Source: Deltaproteobacteria bacterium
GTDB taxonomy: Bacteria > Myxococcota_A > Polyangia > HGW-17
Length of the DNA: 64,000 nucleotides
Assembly: GCA_016937155.1 (NCBI GenBank)
Contig: JAFGWM010000027.1
Coordinates: forward strand, 1-64,000
Direction of reading: 5' to 3'
The notes under the pieces are model-generated. The model did no database searches, had not been told where the DNA came from, and saw nothing but the letters and a program-made list of their open reading frames with translations. The stretch's first letter is position 1. Every line of letters starts with the position of its first letter. Below, piece after piece: positions 9,183-17,767 of the stretch. Both the position numbers and the translations under genes were made by a program.

Positions 9183-10487
9183 TTAAAAAACTATTCTGGC
9201 AACAGCTCTAATTCCATGGCTGACAGGCAAATCACCTGCAGCTATGTTGATGCCGGAATAAATGAGTCGTAACTGATATTTGGATTTATTACCTATAAAC
9301 CATGTTACTCCTGCTTCCAGTTCATCATCAACAACTTCACTTAAGACTTTTGCAAGATGATAATGATAGGCAGTATGAAGCCTGAAAGAATGAATTTTAT
9401 ACCTGACAGCAAAACTGTACACATGGCCGTCATAAAGACCGTATCTCTGTCTGGATCCCAGATCAAAGCTCTCAAATATACTGGCGAAATGAAGGTTGTC
9501 CTCAGTCAGAAAACTTCCACTGTACCTGGGATTAAGTACAATATGACCACCAGGGGCATTTATTTTATACTGAAAACCGCCAACCACTCCAAACATTGGT
9601 TTCATACCATCAATTCTGAGAGCACCAATAAGTTCTGTCTCGTAATATAATTTCTCCGTAAAAAACGGCCCTATCGCGTATACACTGAGGAAATCAGTTG
9701 TAAGTTTCTCAGGATATTCCGGGTTGAGTTCAGTCATATCCCGATCCCTTAGGGAGAGTTGAAGAAGGTTCATTACACTGATCTGATGAGGTTTTGCGAA
9801 TTTAAATCTGGCAACTGCCCCTGTGGCAATGTAATCACCATAGTTAGCTGTACACAGCCTTTTCCAGGCGCGTCGATTTTCGTAATACTGTTCATATCCG
9901 CAACCCAGAGTTTCTCTGGCCAGTTCATTCGCAAAAACACCTGAAAATAATTGAAATGATGTTTTAAGGGTTTCACTTTTGTATTCAAGCTTGAATGCAT
10001 CAAAAAAGTTATCAATAAGAGCCTGAGTTCCGTAGGTGAAATTCTGGCGACCCACACTGATTTTAGTGTTCTCACCTTCCCAGCTGCCATACAGTTTTCG
10101 CAACTGGGGTATGAGTTCAAAATCCTTGAAGGTCGGAACTGCCCATGAGTTGCAGTTTTCAACTGATTTCCTCTGTTTCAGTTCACCTTCAAACACAAGG
10201 TTCAGTGAACCACCAAAAGTCTCCTCAATGGTATAGTCAACCACCCCTCTGACGGCTGCGAAACCATTTTTAAGCAGCTCAGCAGAGGAATCAGAAGCTG
10301 TTGCGTCCTTTTCCCAGATAAAATAATTTGCAAGCCTGAGTTCCATCCCCCAGTAGAGTTCCTTTTCCCCAACCTGATGGAGATTTTCATTGAGACGGGA
10401 TGGACAATTCTTGGCGTAAACATTAAATGGAATATTTAAAATGAAAAAACCAAGAAAAGAAACTTTTAGAAATTCAGTTATTTTCAT
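9183..10487 (-). CDS. Predicted outer-membrane porin-like beta-barrel of the redox operon
   Basis: Product of 434 residues with a signal peptide ending IPFNVYA-K. The body has repeated amphipathic strands and the phrase KISVGRQNFTYGTQALIDNFFDAFKLEY, as in 'alginate export' type porins and related 16-18-strand barrels. The C-terminus ends AVARIVF with a final Phe. I chose the ATG at 10487 because GGAGC precedes it and it overlaps the ferredoxin stop by 14 bases; the longer frame to 10532 is mostly ferredoxin-coding DNA. The overlap means the barrel is translated together with the exported ferredoxin, a strong hint that they act together. Few Cys occur and none form a heme motif. Confidence 0.75.
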   Translation of the reverse strand: MKITEFLKVSFLGFFILNIPFNVYAKNCPSRLNENLHQVGEKELYWGMELRLANYFIWEKDATASDSSAELLKNGFAAVRGVVDYTIEETFGGSLNLVFEGELKQRKSVENCNSWAVPTFKDFELIPQLRKLYGSWEGENTKISVGRQNFTYGTQALIDNFFDAFKLEYKSETLKTSFQLFSGVFANELARETLGCGYEQYYENRRAWKRLCTANYGDYIATGAVARFKFAKPHQISVMNLLQLSLRDRDMTELNPEYPEKLTTDFLSVYAIGPFFTEKLYYETELIGALRIDGMKPMFGVVGGFQYKINAPGGHIVLNPRYSGSFLTEDNLHFASIFESFDLGSRQRYGLYDGHVYSFAVRYKIHSFRLHTAYHYHLAKVLSEVVDDELEAGVTWFIGNKSKYQLRLIYSGINIAAGDLPVSHGIRAVARIVF

Positions 10488-10989
10488 GAATAGCTCCAAA
10501 TGGACAGAACTGAAGTTCAACACATTCTCCACAGTGACTGCATTTCAGTTGATTAATACGACTCCGGTTCGGATTTGACTGATAAATAGCCCCTGGCCTC
10601 TCCTCATCAAGACATACGTAATAACATTCAAGACACTGTACACATTTATCCTGATCAATGGCGTAATTGACATTAAAACCATCTGTCCCTTCAGACTCAA
10701 TGACAGATTCATATGAACAGCTCAGTGCACAGGCGGCACAGTGGATACACAGATCCTGATCTATATTTACGGTGTTAGGTTCACCTGAGAGTTCAATAGC
10801 ATTCTTTCCACACTGCGGAAGGCATGTTCCACAGGCAGTACATAGATCTGTTACAATAGAATAGCGGTAAAGTTCCTCACAGTTTTCACTGCACTCCCCA
10901 GAAAGGTTCTCACAGGATGCTGCGAAACCCGCTATCCCCACAGTTGCTACTGTATTTGATATCTTTTTAAAGAATTCCCTTCTGTCCAT
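10474..10989 (-). CDS. Tat-type lipoprotein ferredoxin with four [4Fe-4S] motifs
   Basis: Product of 171 residues. The start DRREFFKK is a twin-arginine signal, followed by a hydrophobic stretch and a lipobox AASC with Cys26. Four cluster motifs follow: C50-C53-C56-C60, C81-C84-C87-C91, C116-C119-C122-C126 and C150-C153-C156-C162 (the last with a longer spacing, followed by Pro). Proteins of this kind carry electrons between membrane or periplasmic partners, as the beta subunits of DMSO-reductase-type enzymes do. No catalytic subunit is beside it; instead an FMN-binding lipoprotein lies 17 bases upstream and a barrel overlaps downstream. Folded export with clusters and lipid anchoring is inferred from the signal. 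Confidence 0.85.
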   Translation of the reverse strand: MDRREFFKKISNTVATVGIAGFAASCENLSGECSENCEELYRYSIVTDLCTACGTCLPQCGKNAIELSGEPNTVNIDQDLCIHCAACALSCSYESVIESEGTDGFNVNYAIDQDKCVQCLECYYVCLDEERPGAIYQSNPNRSRINQLKCSHCGECVELQFCPFGAIHENN

Positions 10990-11006
10990 TTATTTTTCCT
11001 TCGGAT

Positions 11007-11669
11007 TTATTCAGAATCTGCGAACAGAGTCTGGATCAGCAACTGGGTATTTACAACATACTCAAGACAGGTGTAAGTGGTATAGGCAGCATCCGCAACA
11101 ACACTGCCCACATAAGCCTCAAAAGTTGCTCCGGTTAAATCATCAACCATATCCAGTCTGTCATCAAGATTCAGAAGAAGTGATGGCGGATTGGCCATAA
11201 AACCTTTAAGAGCAGTCATATCATCTTCGGTAAAGGGTATGGAATCTGATGTATTATCAGGGATCCCCTTCATAAACGGGGCAGTGGTGCCTTCCTCATG
11301 GAAAATATCAAGAAATTCACCCTGAGAATCAAAAACTATATCAAACTGGATAGCACTGCACTGCTTATCATGGCATCCAACACCGGTTTTAACATGGCGT
11401 ACATACCCCATAACATTTTCAAATTCATCATAAATACAAACAATGGATGCATCCTTCGGCTCAATTATATTCTCCTCAAGACTTTCAGCCGGTACAGGAA
11501 TCTCTTTTTTAAGCTGCATATCGGGAAAATATGAAGAAAAAAGAGCTTTATCATCATCGTCTACACTTACAATTTTCGGTCCTGAACTTGAGGAATCATC
11601 GCACCCCTGAAAGATAAATGCTACAACCAGAACCAGTTGCCATACCGTAAGTCTAAATAAATGCCTCAT
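11007..11669 (-). CDS. FMN-binding-domain lipoprotein of the redox operon
   Basis: Product of 220 residues. The lipobox FQGC gives Cys23, then an acidic tether. The domain has strands CIYDEFENVMGYVRHV and IQFDIVFDSQGEFLDIFHEE, a glycine-turn FMKGIPD, and the flavinylation-type motif DDLTGATFEAY (TGAT 179-182, acceptor Thr182). This is how RnfG/NqrC and other ApbE substrates look. A CHDKQC pair (99, 104) could form a disulfide. ATG at 11669 is favoured by GAGG eight bases upstream and by the signal peptide; the longer frame to 11726 adds an unlikely second hydrophobic stretch. It is the first gene of the ferredoxin/barrel operon. Membrane side depends on Lol sorting and cannot be read here. 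Confidence 0.7.
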   Translation of the reverse strand: MRHLFRLTVWQLVLVVAFIFQGCDDSSSSGPKIVSVDDDDKALFSSYFPDMQLKKEIPVPAESLEENIIEPKDASIVCIYDEFENVMGYVRHVKTGVGCHDKQCSAIQFDIVFDSQGEFLDIFHEEGTTAPFMKGIPDNTSDSIPFTEDDMTALKGFMANPPSLLLNLDDRLDMVDDLTGATFEAYVGSVVADAAYTTYTCLEYVVNTQLLIQTLFADSE

Positions 11670-11698
11670 TTTTGCAGCCTCCATTTGCATCAGAATGC

Positions 11699-11726
11699 AT
11701 ATTAGCATCAAACTTAAAAAGTTCAA
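11699..11726 (-). promoter_or_regulatory. Promoter of the redox operon
   Basis: Minus strand: TTGAAC (11726-11721), 16 bases, TAATAT (11704-11699); start of transcription would be near 11692. A second, weaker pair (TTGCAA/TATCAG, 17-base gap) lies about 55 bases further up, near 11760-11730. Confidence 0.5.
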
Positions 11727-11936
11727 CTGAACTGATAATGGAACGAATATGTTATTGCAAGGTTTTTCTCCAGTAAATATTAATCTTTGGATTTTTTACA
11801 AATTATTTCCTAAACCATGAATTTGTTGTAGAATCCGGTAAATCTAAAACTACTGAATAAGAAACTGATTACTTTTTCAGGGACTTGGATATCAATATTT
11901 TTCGGTGCATCAACTGATGAGGATGTGAGCAAAACC

Positions 11937-12524
11937 ATGGAACAGCACGATAACAACTGGGAGTGCAGAATTTGCGGTTTCACAATTGACGGAGGTAAAC
12001 CCCCTGTGGAATGCCCCTTGTGTAAAGCCCCGGAATCAGATTTTTTCAGAACCATCGCCAAACAGCGAACCACGGTTCAAAGACTGCCTGTGAATAACAA
12101 AAACAGAGAAACCGGCCAATTCAGAGAAACAGATAAAGCTCCTCAGTCTAATATAATTTCAGAGGTGAATCCCGATAATCGTTTTACCAGTGGTATTCCG
12201 CTTTCAAGAACAGCAGTCTCCAACACACAGGATTCCGAACAGACTGATTTTAGTGCATTAAGACGCATAACCACCGACATGCTGATACTGGTTCCTGTAT
12301 TGGAAGCATCAGGATATCCTGAAATTGCAGATTCACTCAAAAAAATCATAACTGAAATTCTTGTGGAAACATACAGGGAAGACAGTAAAAAAACACATAA
12401 ACTATTGAATGCAATATCAACATTCAACAACCGGCATATTTCATCAGGAGATATTGAGAGTAACATTTCCCGGAAACTTAAAGATCTCGAAACATTTCTG
12501 GGTAGAGTAAAATCCATGATCTAG
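11937..12524 (+). CDS. Rubredoxin-like domain protein with helical C-terminus
   Basis: Product of 195 residues from the ATG at 11937 (a GTG at 11925 is in frame but too close to AGGA). The N-terminus is a rubredoxin-type metal knuckle: WECRICGF (Cys10, Cys13) and ECPLCKAPESDFF (Cys26, Cys29), as at the end of rubrerythrins, binding one Fe or Zn. A polar linker (about 40-95) leads to a helical domain (about 100-195) with no recognised family. No signal peptide is seen, so it should be cytoplasmic. It is divergent from the flavin/ferredoxin operon, which gives a redox context; a role in electron transfer or in oxidative stress is possible but unproven. Confidence 0.7.
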   Translation: MEQHDNNWECRICGFTIDGGKPPVECPLCKAPESDFFRTIAKQRTTVQRLPVNNKNRETGQFRETDKAPQSNIISEVNPDNRFTSGIPLSRTAVSNTQDSEQTDFSALRRITTDMLILVPVLEASGYPEIADSLKKIITEILVETYREDSKKTHKLLNAISTFNNRHISSGDIESNISRKLKDLETFLGRVKSMI

Positions 12525-12626
12525 TCTTTTCAGTTCCGGAAGTTCACTGCCTTACCCGTACTCCTCAAACTATTCATAATTCCAATGAAATCATATTTCC
12601 GCAATAAATCAGATGGAATTTGAAGA

Positions 12627-12654
12627 TTGCAGATCTTGGGATATATGCTATAAG
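12627..12654 (+). promoter_or_regulatory. Promoter of the Cys-rich lipoprotein gene
   Basis: TTGCAG (12627-12632), 16 bases, then TGC-TATAAG with an extended -10 (12649-12654). The transcript would start near 12661, with GGAG at 12669 as the ribosome site. Confidence 0.5.
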
Positions 12655-12683
12655 ACAATGAATCCAAATGGAGACAGTTCATT

Positions 12684-14360
12684 ATGAAGACATTATTTAA
12701 ATTTTCGTTCTTGGTTATTTTCTTTGCTTTATCCGGATGTGCCGGTGGGGGAACTTCCACCAACAACACTAATACTGAAACCATCTGTAACGACGGAATG
12801 GACAACGACAGCGACGGTGATACAGATTGCGATGATTCCGACTGCGCTGATGATTCCTATTGTCAGACATCCAATCCGGAGCTCAACTGTACTGACGGTA
12901 TCGATAATGACAGCGATGGCGCAATTGACTGTGCAGATTCCGACTGCGTAAGCTCATCAACTATTTGTGGAGCCGAAATTTGTAATGATGGCTTTGATAA
13001 CGATGGCGATGGGCTTAAGGACTGTGCAGATTCCGACTGTACAGGCAATCCGTTATGTCCAACCGCAGAAATATGCAACAATAACATTGATGATGATTTG
13101 AACAATCTGAAAGACTGTGCGGATCCTGCCTGTGTTGGTTCAACCGGCCCGGGAGGCATCACCTGTGAATCACAGGAAATTACGTGCAATGATAACGGCG
13201 ATAATGACGGCGATGGTCTTGCTGATTGTCAGGATCCGAACTGTTCCACAAGCACCTACTGTGATGGACCTCAGGAAATCTGTGATGATGGGAATGACAA
13301 CGACAGTGACGGTTACGCTGACTGCAGAGATCTCGACTGTAATGGACAGGTAGGCCCTGGCGGTATAGCCTGTCAGAATCCCGAGACAAGCTGTGGAGAT
13401 AGTCAGGATAATGATCAGGACGGATATACCGACTGTGATGATCCCGATTGCTTTGCTGATGAAAACTGTATAGAACCTGAAGACTGCACTGATGGAATTG
13501 ATAATGATGGTGATGGAGCAACCGATTGTGATGATTCTGACTGTAACGGACATACAAACTGCACCACCACATCTGAAAACTGTACTAACGGTGTTGATGA
13601 TGATGGTGATTTGCTTATAGACTGTGCTGATCCAAACTGCGTTGGAAGTCTGGGACCCGGGGGAATTACCTGCCAGACCACCGAAACAAACTGTGTGGAT
13701 GGAGGCGATAACGACGGTGATAACTTAACCGATTGTGATGATCCAAACTGCTCATCAAACAGTGCATGTATAACAGGAACCTGTGATTTTGAAGACATGT
13801 TCTATGACAGTACAAATCCATGCGGCTCATCAGCTGGATGTTTCCTTTCTGATACTTCCACTGATCCCGATACTCTGGAATGTATTGACAGTTCAAACTT
13901 TGGCGGTTCATTTTTCGATAACTGTACATTCACTAACCTTTGCCCCATGGGTTCCATCTGTGCAGGAGACACAACAGCCAGTTACTGTTACCCATTATGT
14001 GATTTTGAAACCTCCCAGACTACATGCCCTACAACTGATTCAGAATGTGTAGGCGGTCTAACTAATTCCGATTTTGAATTATGCCACCAGAGTGATGGCT
14101 GTGACCTGAACCTTCAGGACTGTACTGACAGTGCTGACGCATGTTATCTGGTAGGGGAAAATGATAACACATTCTGTTTCACAGAGGGTACCTTGGGTGC
14201 TGAAGCAGCATGTACTTACCTTAATGACTGTGCAAATGGTTACATATGTACTGGTGTAGGCTGTCTACAGGCATGCAGAATGGATGGAACAGGTATCGCC
14301 TGTACCAGTGGTTCATGTACAGATGTTTCATTTTCTGAAACCTGGGGTGTGTGTTATTAG
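12684..14360 (+). CDS. Cys-rich lipoprotein with ten Asp-rich repeat modules
   Basis: Product of 558 residues. The lipobox ALSGC gives Cys19, then a short Thr/Asn tether. Residues about 30-365 hold ten modules of the form C-x-D-G-x-D-N-D-x-D-G-x(3)-D-C-x-D-x-D-C, about 22 residues each plus spacers of 7-15. The D-x-D-x-D-G core resembles calcium-binding loops of thrombospondin type 3 and related repeats, and the three Cys per module suggest disulfides. The C-terminal part (about 370-558) is another Cys-rich domain that recurs in the 16603 gene. Such modules are common in Myxococcota surface proteins of unknown function. A Ca-stiffened surface rod is plausible, by inference. Confidence 0.8.
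   Translation: MKTLFKFSFLVIFFALSGCAGGGTSTNNTNTETICNDGMDNDSDGDTDCDDSDCADDSYCQTSNPELNCTDGIDNDSDGAIDCADSDCVSSSTICGAEICNDGFDNDGDGLKDCADSDCTGNPLCPTAEICNNNIDDDLNNLKDCADPACVGSTGPGGITCESQEITCNDNGDNDGDGLADCQDPNCSTSTYCDGPQEICDDGNDNDSDGYADCRDLDCNGQVGPGGIACQNPETSCGDSQDNDQDGYTDCDDPDCFADENCIEPEDCTDGIDNDGDGATDCDDSDCNGHTNCTTTSENCTNGVDDDGDLLIDCADPNCVGSLGPGGITCQTTETNCVDGGDNDGDNLTDCDDPNCSSNSACITGTCDFEDMFYDSTNPCGSSAGCFLSDTSTDPDTLECIDSSNFGGSFFDNCTFTNLCPMGSICAGDTTASYCYPLCDFETSQTTCPTTDSECVGGLTNSDFELCHQSDGCDLNLQDCTDSADACYLVGENDNTFCFTEGTLGAEAACTYLNDCANGYICTGVGCLQACRMDGTGIACTSGSCTDVSFSETWGVCY
12786..13770 (+). repeat. Coding repeat region of Asp/Cys modules
   Basis: Ten degenerate direct repeats of about 65 bases, spaced roughly 90-120 bases apart, each containing a GAT/GAC-rich core followed by a GACTGT-type Cys codon. 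They are in phase with the lipoprotein frame and conserve the protein better than the DNA, so they are domain repeats and not a CRISPR array. Confidence 0.8.
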
Positions 14361-14414
14361 CATATCCTGTTCTGATAAATTATTCTTTCCTTATCCATTC
14401 TCTGGAGCCTGATA

Positions 14415-16496
14415 ATGAAAAAAATATTACTGTTTTTAATGATAATTTCCCTTGGTTACTCCTGCGATGATGATTCTTCAGGTGGGGACTCTCCGGTAAT
14501 AATACAGGGACAGGGAACTTTCGAAGCATATGTGGGTGTGCAGTTCTCATCACAGATAATTGCAACGGACGAGGATTCTTCAACACTTTCGTTTTCATTC
14601 GAAAGTGACATCGAAAATATTTCCACCAGAACCCACCCGCCGCAGTTAATCGCAGCCGGGGCTAAAAGTGTATATTTTCAGTGGACCCCTCTGGCCAGTG
14701 ATATTGGAGAGCATCACGTTGATATTATTGTTTCCGATGGAAAAAATCAGGCTATTGCAGCAATGGTTATCAATGTTAAATCCACAACAGGAACAAATGT
14801 TTATCCGGTTTTTATCAATCCTCTGGGCAGCGGAACCACACTGGATCTTTCGTCTTCATCCTGTGTTGATGTGGAAATCGAAGTGGAGGACAGTGATTCC
14901 ACACAAATGGACATTTACATTGAAGATCCGATAATTGAAGGTTACGAACTTCAGCATGACCCGGGAGAATTTACAGCATCCTTTTCTTGGTGCCCCACTG
15001 ATAAGCAGATTAATCAGTCGGATCGTTACACCCTTAATCTGGCTGCAAATGACAGAGAGGATCATATCACCCGAAAAAGATATGTGATAATACTCCGAAG
15101 GGATCTGGAAAATAACTGCCCCGGAGATGCACCAGTTATTTCATTCACGGAACCTGATGCAATGGAAACACTGTCTGATATTACACTCCAGTTTGGCGTC
15201 ACAGATGATCTCGGTGTTGCATCAGCGCCTGTTGTTTATTACAGGACCACGCCTCCTGCTGATACACTCAATCCTGATTTTTCAACCTTTATCCCCATCA
15301 GTGCCTCGAAAATTTCAGGTACTGTGACTGATGGAATCTATACTGTAACCATCCCTAATCCGGTGGTAAATCTGAACCCTGGTGACAAATCCACAATTTA
15401 TTATGCAATTGAAGCTGAAGACAATGATGATGCGGAGGGAAGCTGCGATCACCGTACAACTATGCCACTATCTGGCACTTACAATCTCAACATCACCTAC
15501 CCGGAGGGAACAGTTACAGGTTATCCTATCTGCACACCATGCCAGACGGATAATCAGTGCGGTGGTTCAAATGATGCATGTGTATATCTTAACAGCACCT
15601 ACTACTGCCTGCAGGATTGTCACGATGATCCAGCGGTATGTCCAGAAAATACAACCTGCAGTGATACAGCTTTCAGTGGTACAAGTGGAATTAACCGCAA
15701 ACAGTGTGTACCAGTAACCGGAACCTGTGTGTCATCAAACTGCATTGATGATGATGAGGAAGACAACGACTATCCCAGTGCATTTTTACCGGAAACATCA
15801 TCTGGCCAGATCAATGACCTCATGATGTGCTCTGATCCCGATACAGGCTATGCTGATGAGGACTGGTTCCGTTTTTCACTTGATGAAACCACACTGGGAC
15901 TGTTTGAAATTTTCTTTCAGCACAGCGACGGCGATCTGGATATTTCCCTCAGTGATCTTGACGGAAATGAAATTGGTTACAGTTTCAGTGTGACTGATAA
16001 TGAGTCCATTGTTGAATGTCTTCCTTCTGGTGATTATTTTCTTCAGGTTGTTGGCTGGAATAATAACCTGAATGTTCCATATTCACTGAATGTTGAACTT
16101 CTGTCAGGAGGATGCTGCACTGATGATGATCTGGAATCAAATGACAACTACATGGAAGCTCTGCCTGTAGTATCCGATGACACAATAAGTGGCCTTTCAA
16201 TATGTTCAGGAGATCAGGACTGGTTTTCCATCGACGTGGACGCCGGGCAGACCATCTGGGTTGATATGGTTTTTGAACAGAATAATGACCTTCAAGATCT
16301 TGATGTCTACATAGTGGATACTGACGGAACAACTATTCTCACACCCTGTTGTGATCCTGATAATGGACAGAGTAGTACAAGCAATGAGGAGCTCACCTTC
16401 CAGGCTCCTGAATCCGGGACCTATTATATCTTTGTCGAGGGTTTTGATGATGCTCAGAACACTTATGATGTAGCCTTCTATGTATTTGATCTCTAA
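14415..16496 (+). CDS. Surface lipoprotein with Ig/cadherin-like and two pre-peptidase C-terminal (PPC)-like domains
   Basis: Product of 693 residues. The lipobox GYSC gives Cys17, followed by an Asp/Ser tether. The N-terminal half has cadherin/Ig-like sandwiches (AYVGVQFSSQIIATDEDSS; a second near 130-230; a third near 240-350 with FTEPDAMETLSDITLQFGV). A Cys-rich block (about 370-440: CTPCQTDNQCGGSNDAC) is followed by two PPC-like domains (about 450-560 and 565-693), each starting with a C-C/DDD-LESND segment, then DWFxFSLD and LDISLSD or LDVYIVD, ending in a GxYxLxVxG strand. PPC domains usually aid secretion or substrate binding. No catalytic domain is present, so an adhesive or binding role is likely. 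Confidence 0.78.
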   Translation: MKKILLFLMIISLGYSCDDDSSGGDSPVIIQGQGTFEAYVGVQFSSQIIATDEDSSTLSFSFESDIENISTRTHPPQLIAAGAKSVYFQWTPLASDIGEHHVDIIVSDGKNQAIAAMVINVKSTTGTNVYPVFINPLGSGTTLDLSSSSCVDVEIEVEDSDSTQMDIYIEDPIIEGYELQHDPGEFTASFSWCPTDKQINQSDRYTLNLAANDREDHITRKRYVIILRRDLENNCPGDAPVISFTEPDAMETLSDITLQFGVTDDLGVASAPVVYYRTTPPADTLNPDFSTFIPISASKISGTVTDGIYTVTIPNPVVNLNPGDKSTIYYAIEAEDNDDAEGSCDHRTTMPLSGTYNLNITYPEGTVTGYPICTPCQTDNQCGGSNDACVYLNSTYYCLQDCHDDPAVCPENTTCSDTAFSGTSGINRKQCVPVTGTCVSSNCIDDDEEDNDYPSAFLPETSSGQINDLMMCSDPDTGYADEDWFRFSLDETTLGLFEIFFQHSDGDLDISLSDLDGNEIGYSFSVTDNESIVECLPSGDYFLQVVGWNNNLNVPYSLNVELLSGGCCTDDDLESNDNYMEALPVVSDDTISGLSICSGDQDWFSIDVDAGQTIWVDMVFEQNNDLQDLDVYIVDTDGTTILTPCCDPDNGQSSTSNEELTFQAPESGTYYIFVEGFDDAQNTYDVAFYVFDL

Positions 16497-16536
16497 GTTT
16501 CATTTCATAATTCATGTAATTTACAATTCAAAAAAC

Positions 16537-16564
16537 TTGACTAATCCCTTTCACCTGATATGAG
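16537..16564 (+). promoter_or_regulatory. Promoter of the 16603 lipoprotein gene
   Basis: TTGACT (16537-16542), 16 bases, TATGAG (16559-16564). The predicted first transcribed base is near 16571, exactly where an inverted repeat begins. Confidence 0.45.
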
Positions 16565-16570
16565 AAATAA

Positions 16571-16598
16571 AACCTTCCATGGGGGAAGGTTAAGGAGG
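16571..16598 (+). promoter_or_regulatory. 5'-end mRNA hairpin joined to a strong ribosome site
   Basis: AACCTTCC (16571-16578) and GGAAGGTT (16584-16591) form a perfect 8-bp stem with a 5-base loop. AAGGAGG (16592-16598), a full ribosome-binding site, follows at once, 4 bases before the ATG. If the promoter call is right the stem is the 5' end of the message, as in stabilised ompA-type leaders. A high-output surface lipoprotein is suggested. Confidence 0.55.
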
Positions 16599-16602
16599 AT
16601 CC

Positions 16603-17529
16603 ATGAAAACCTTAAGACTTTTATTTTCCCTTGTTTTTTTACTGAGCGTAGGTGCCATCGCGTGTGATGATGATAGCAGCTCAAATAACGGCACACAGGA
16701 AATCTGTGACAACCATGCAGACGACGATGGCGACAACCTCGTGGACTGTGCTGACCCTGACTGCGTAGGAACAGCAGCATGCGCTAACAACAATACTACA
16801 AATAACACTACAAATAACACCACCAACAACACAACTGTTGAAACCATTTGTAATGACGGTCAGGATAACGACAATGATGGTCAGACCGACTGTTCAGATT
16901 CTGATTGTGCAAACGCAGCAGATTGCAGCACCACAACAACCTGCGACTGGGATCATATTTTCTATGATGTAACTGACGACGGTTGTGATGATGGACAGGT
17001 TTGTGCTCCAGTTATGACCGAATCAAGCACAGATGTTGGATGTGTAGCTGGTACAAACTATGGAACACAGGATTTCTATTCTTCATGTGACGCACTTGGT
17101 CAGTGCCCGGTTGGTTCTGATTGCGTTGGTGACGGCACCACTTTTGAGTGTCTCCCCTTCTGTAGCGCAGATCACACAGATTGTCCCGATGGCGGACTGT
17201 GCAACAGTGGTTTCCAGGGTGTGGATGAATTCAGGCTTTGTACACTGCCCGATACATGTGATCCTGTTGCCAACACAGGTTGTGATGCAGGAGGCTGCTA
17301 TATAGTGGATCAATCTGGTACCACTCAGTGTATCTCTCCTGCGGGAACCGGAGAGCTTGGCTCAAGTTGTACATACCTGAATGACTGTGCCCCCACAACG
17401 CTTTGCGCAGGGGACCCCGGCACATGTATGCAGCTTTGTGACACCAGCAATGATACCTGCCCAGACGGCGAAACCTGCCAGAGTCTTGGTATTGATACAA
17501 TTGGTGTTTGTGCTGCTTCTGCAAAATAA
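16603..17529 (+). CDS. Cys-rich lipoprotein with two Asp-rich modules and an NTT linker
   Basis: Product of 308 residues. A lipoprotein signal ends at GAIAC (Cys21). Two D-x-D-x-D-G modules (about 32-60 and 80-110) are separated by a linker of repeated Asn-Thr-Thr-Asn. The remaining 190 residues form a Cys-rich domain homologous to the end of the 12684 protein: both begin CD(F/W)-x(2)-(M/I)FYD, contain a CP-x-GS-x-C motif and end with SCTYLNDCA and a last Cys-rich turn. The pair therefore share one domain and differ in module number (10 versus 2). The strong leader suggests it is an abundant surface protein. Function is unknown. Confidence 0.8.
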   Translation: MKTLRLLFSLVFLLSVGAIACDDDSSSNNGTQEICDNHADDDGDNLVDCADPDCVGTAACANNNTTNNTTNNTTNNTTVETICNDGQDNDNDGQTDCSDSDCANAADCSTTTTCDWDHIFYDVTDDGCDDGQVCAPVMTESSTDVGCVAGTNYGTQDFYSSCDALGQCPVGSDCVGDGTTFECLPFCSADHTDCPDGGLCNSGFQGVDEFRLCTLPDTCDPVANTGCDAGGCYIVDQSGTTQCISPAGTGELGSSCTYLNDCAPTTLCAGDPGTCMQLCDTSNDTCPDGETCQSLGIDTIGVCAASAK

Positions 17530-17696
17530 TATCTGGATTTCTCTTTCTCCAAATCTGAATTTAGTATTCATCACATCATACACAGTTGGATAAACTAACC
17601 GGTATTTCCATACACTGTGTTTATGAAGGCTATCCGTTATCAGTTATTCTTTCAGCAGAAAATATTCGTAAATATTCCCCGATGATAGCACAAAAC

Positions 17697-17719
17697 ACTC
17701 TCCATCGGAGTATTTTTTT
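17697..17719 (+). terminator. Rho-independent terminator-like hairpin
   Basis: ACTCT/GGAGT stem (17697-17711) around CCATC, followed by ATTTTTTTG. It lies 168 bases after the Cys-rich lipoprotein gene and 50 before the aminotransferase gene, so it probably ends the lipoprotein transcript. The stem is short. Confidence 0.45.
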
Positions 17720-17767
17720 GTTGAATTATTCGTCACTTATTGTACTTCTTTTAAGCGGAGGTGCTTA

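Noticed and set aside
13170-13572. Antisense open frames across the module repeats
   Set aside because: Mirror of Asp/Cys codons, with low-complexity Val/Ile or His/Tyr/Arg peptides.
12786-13770. Regularly spaced repeats that look CRISPR-like
   Set aside because: They are in-frame coding modules with varying DNA and no cas genes.
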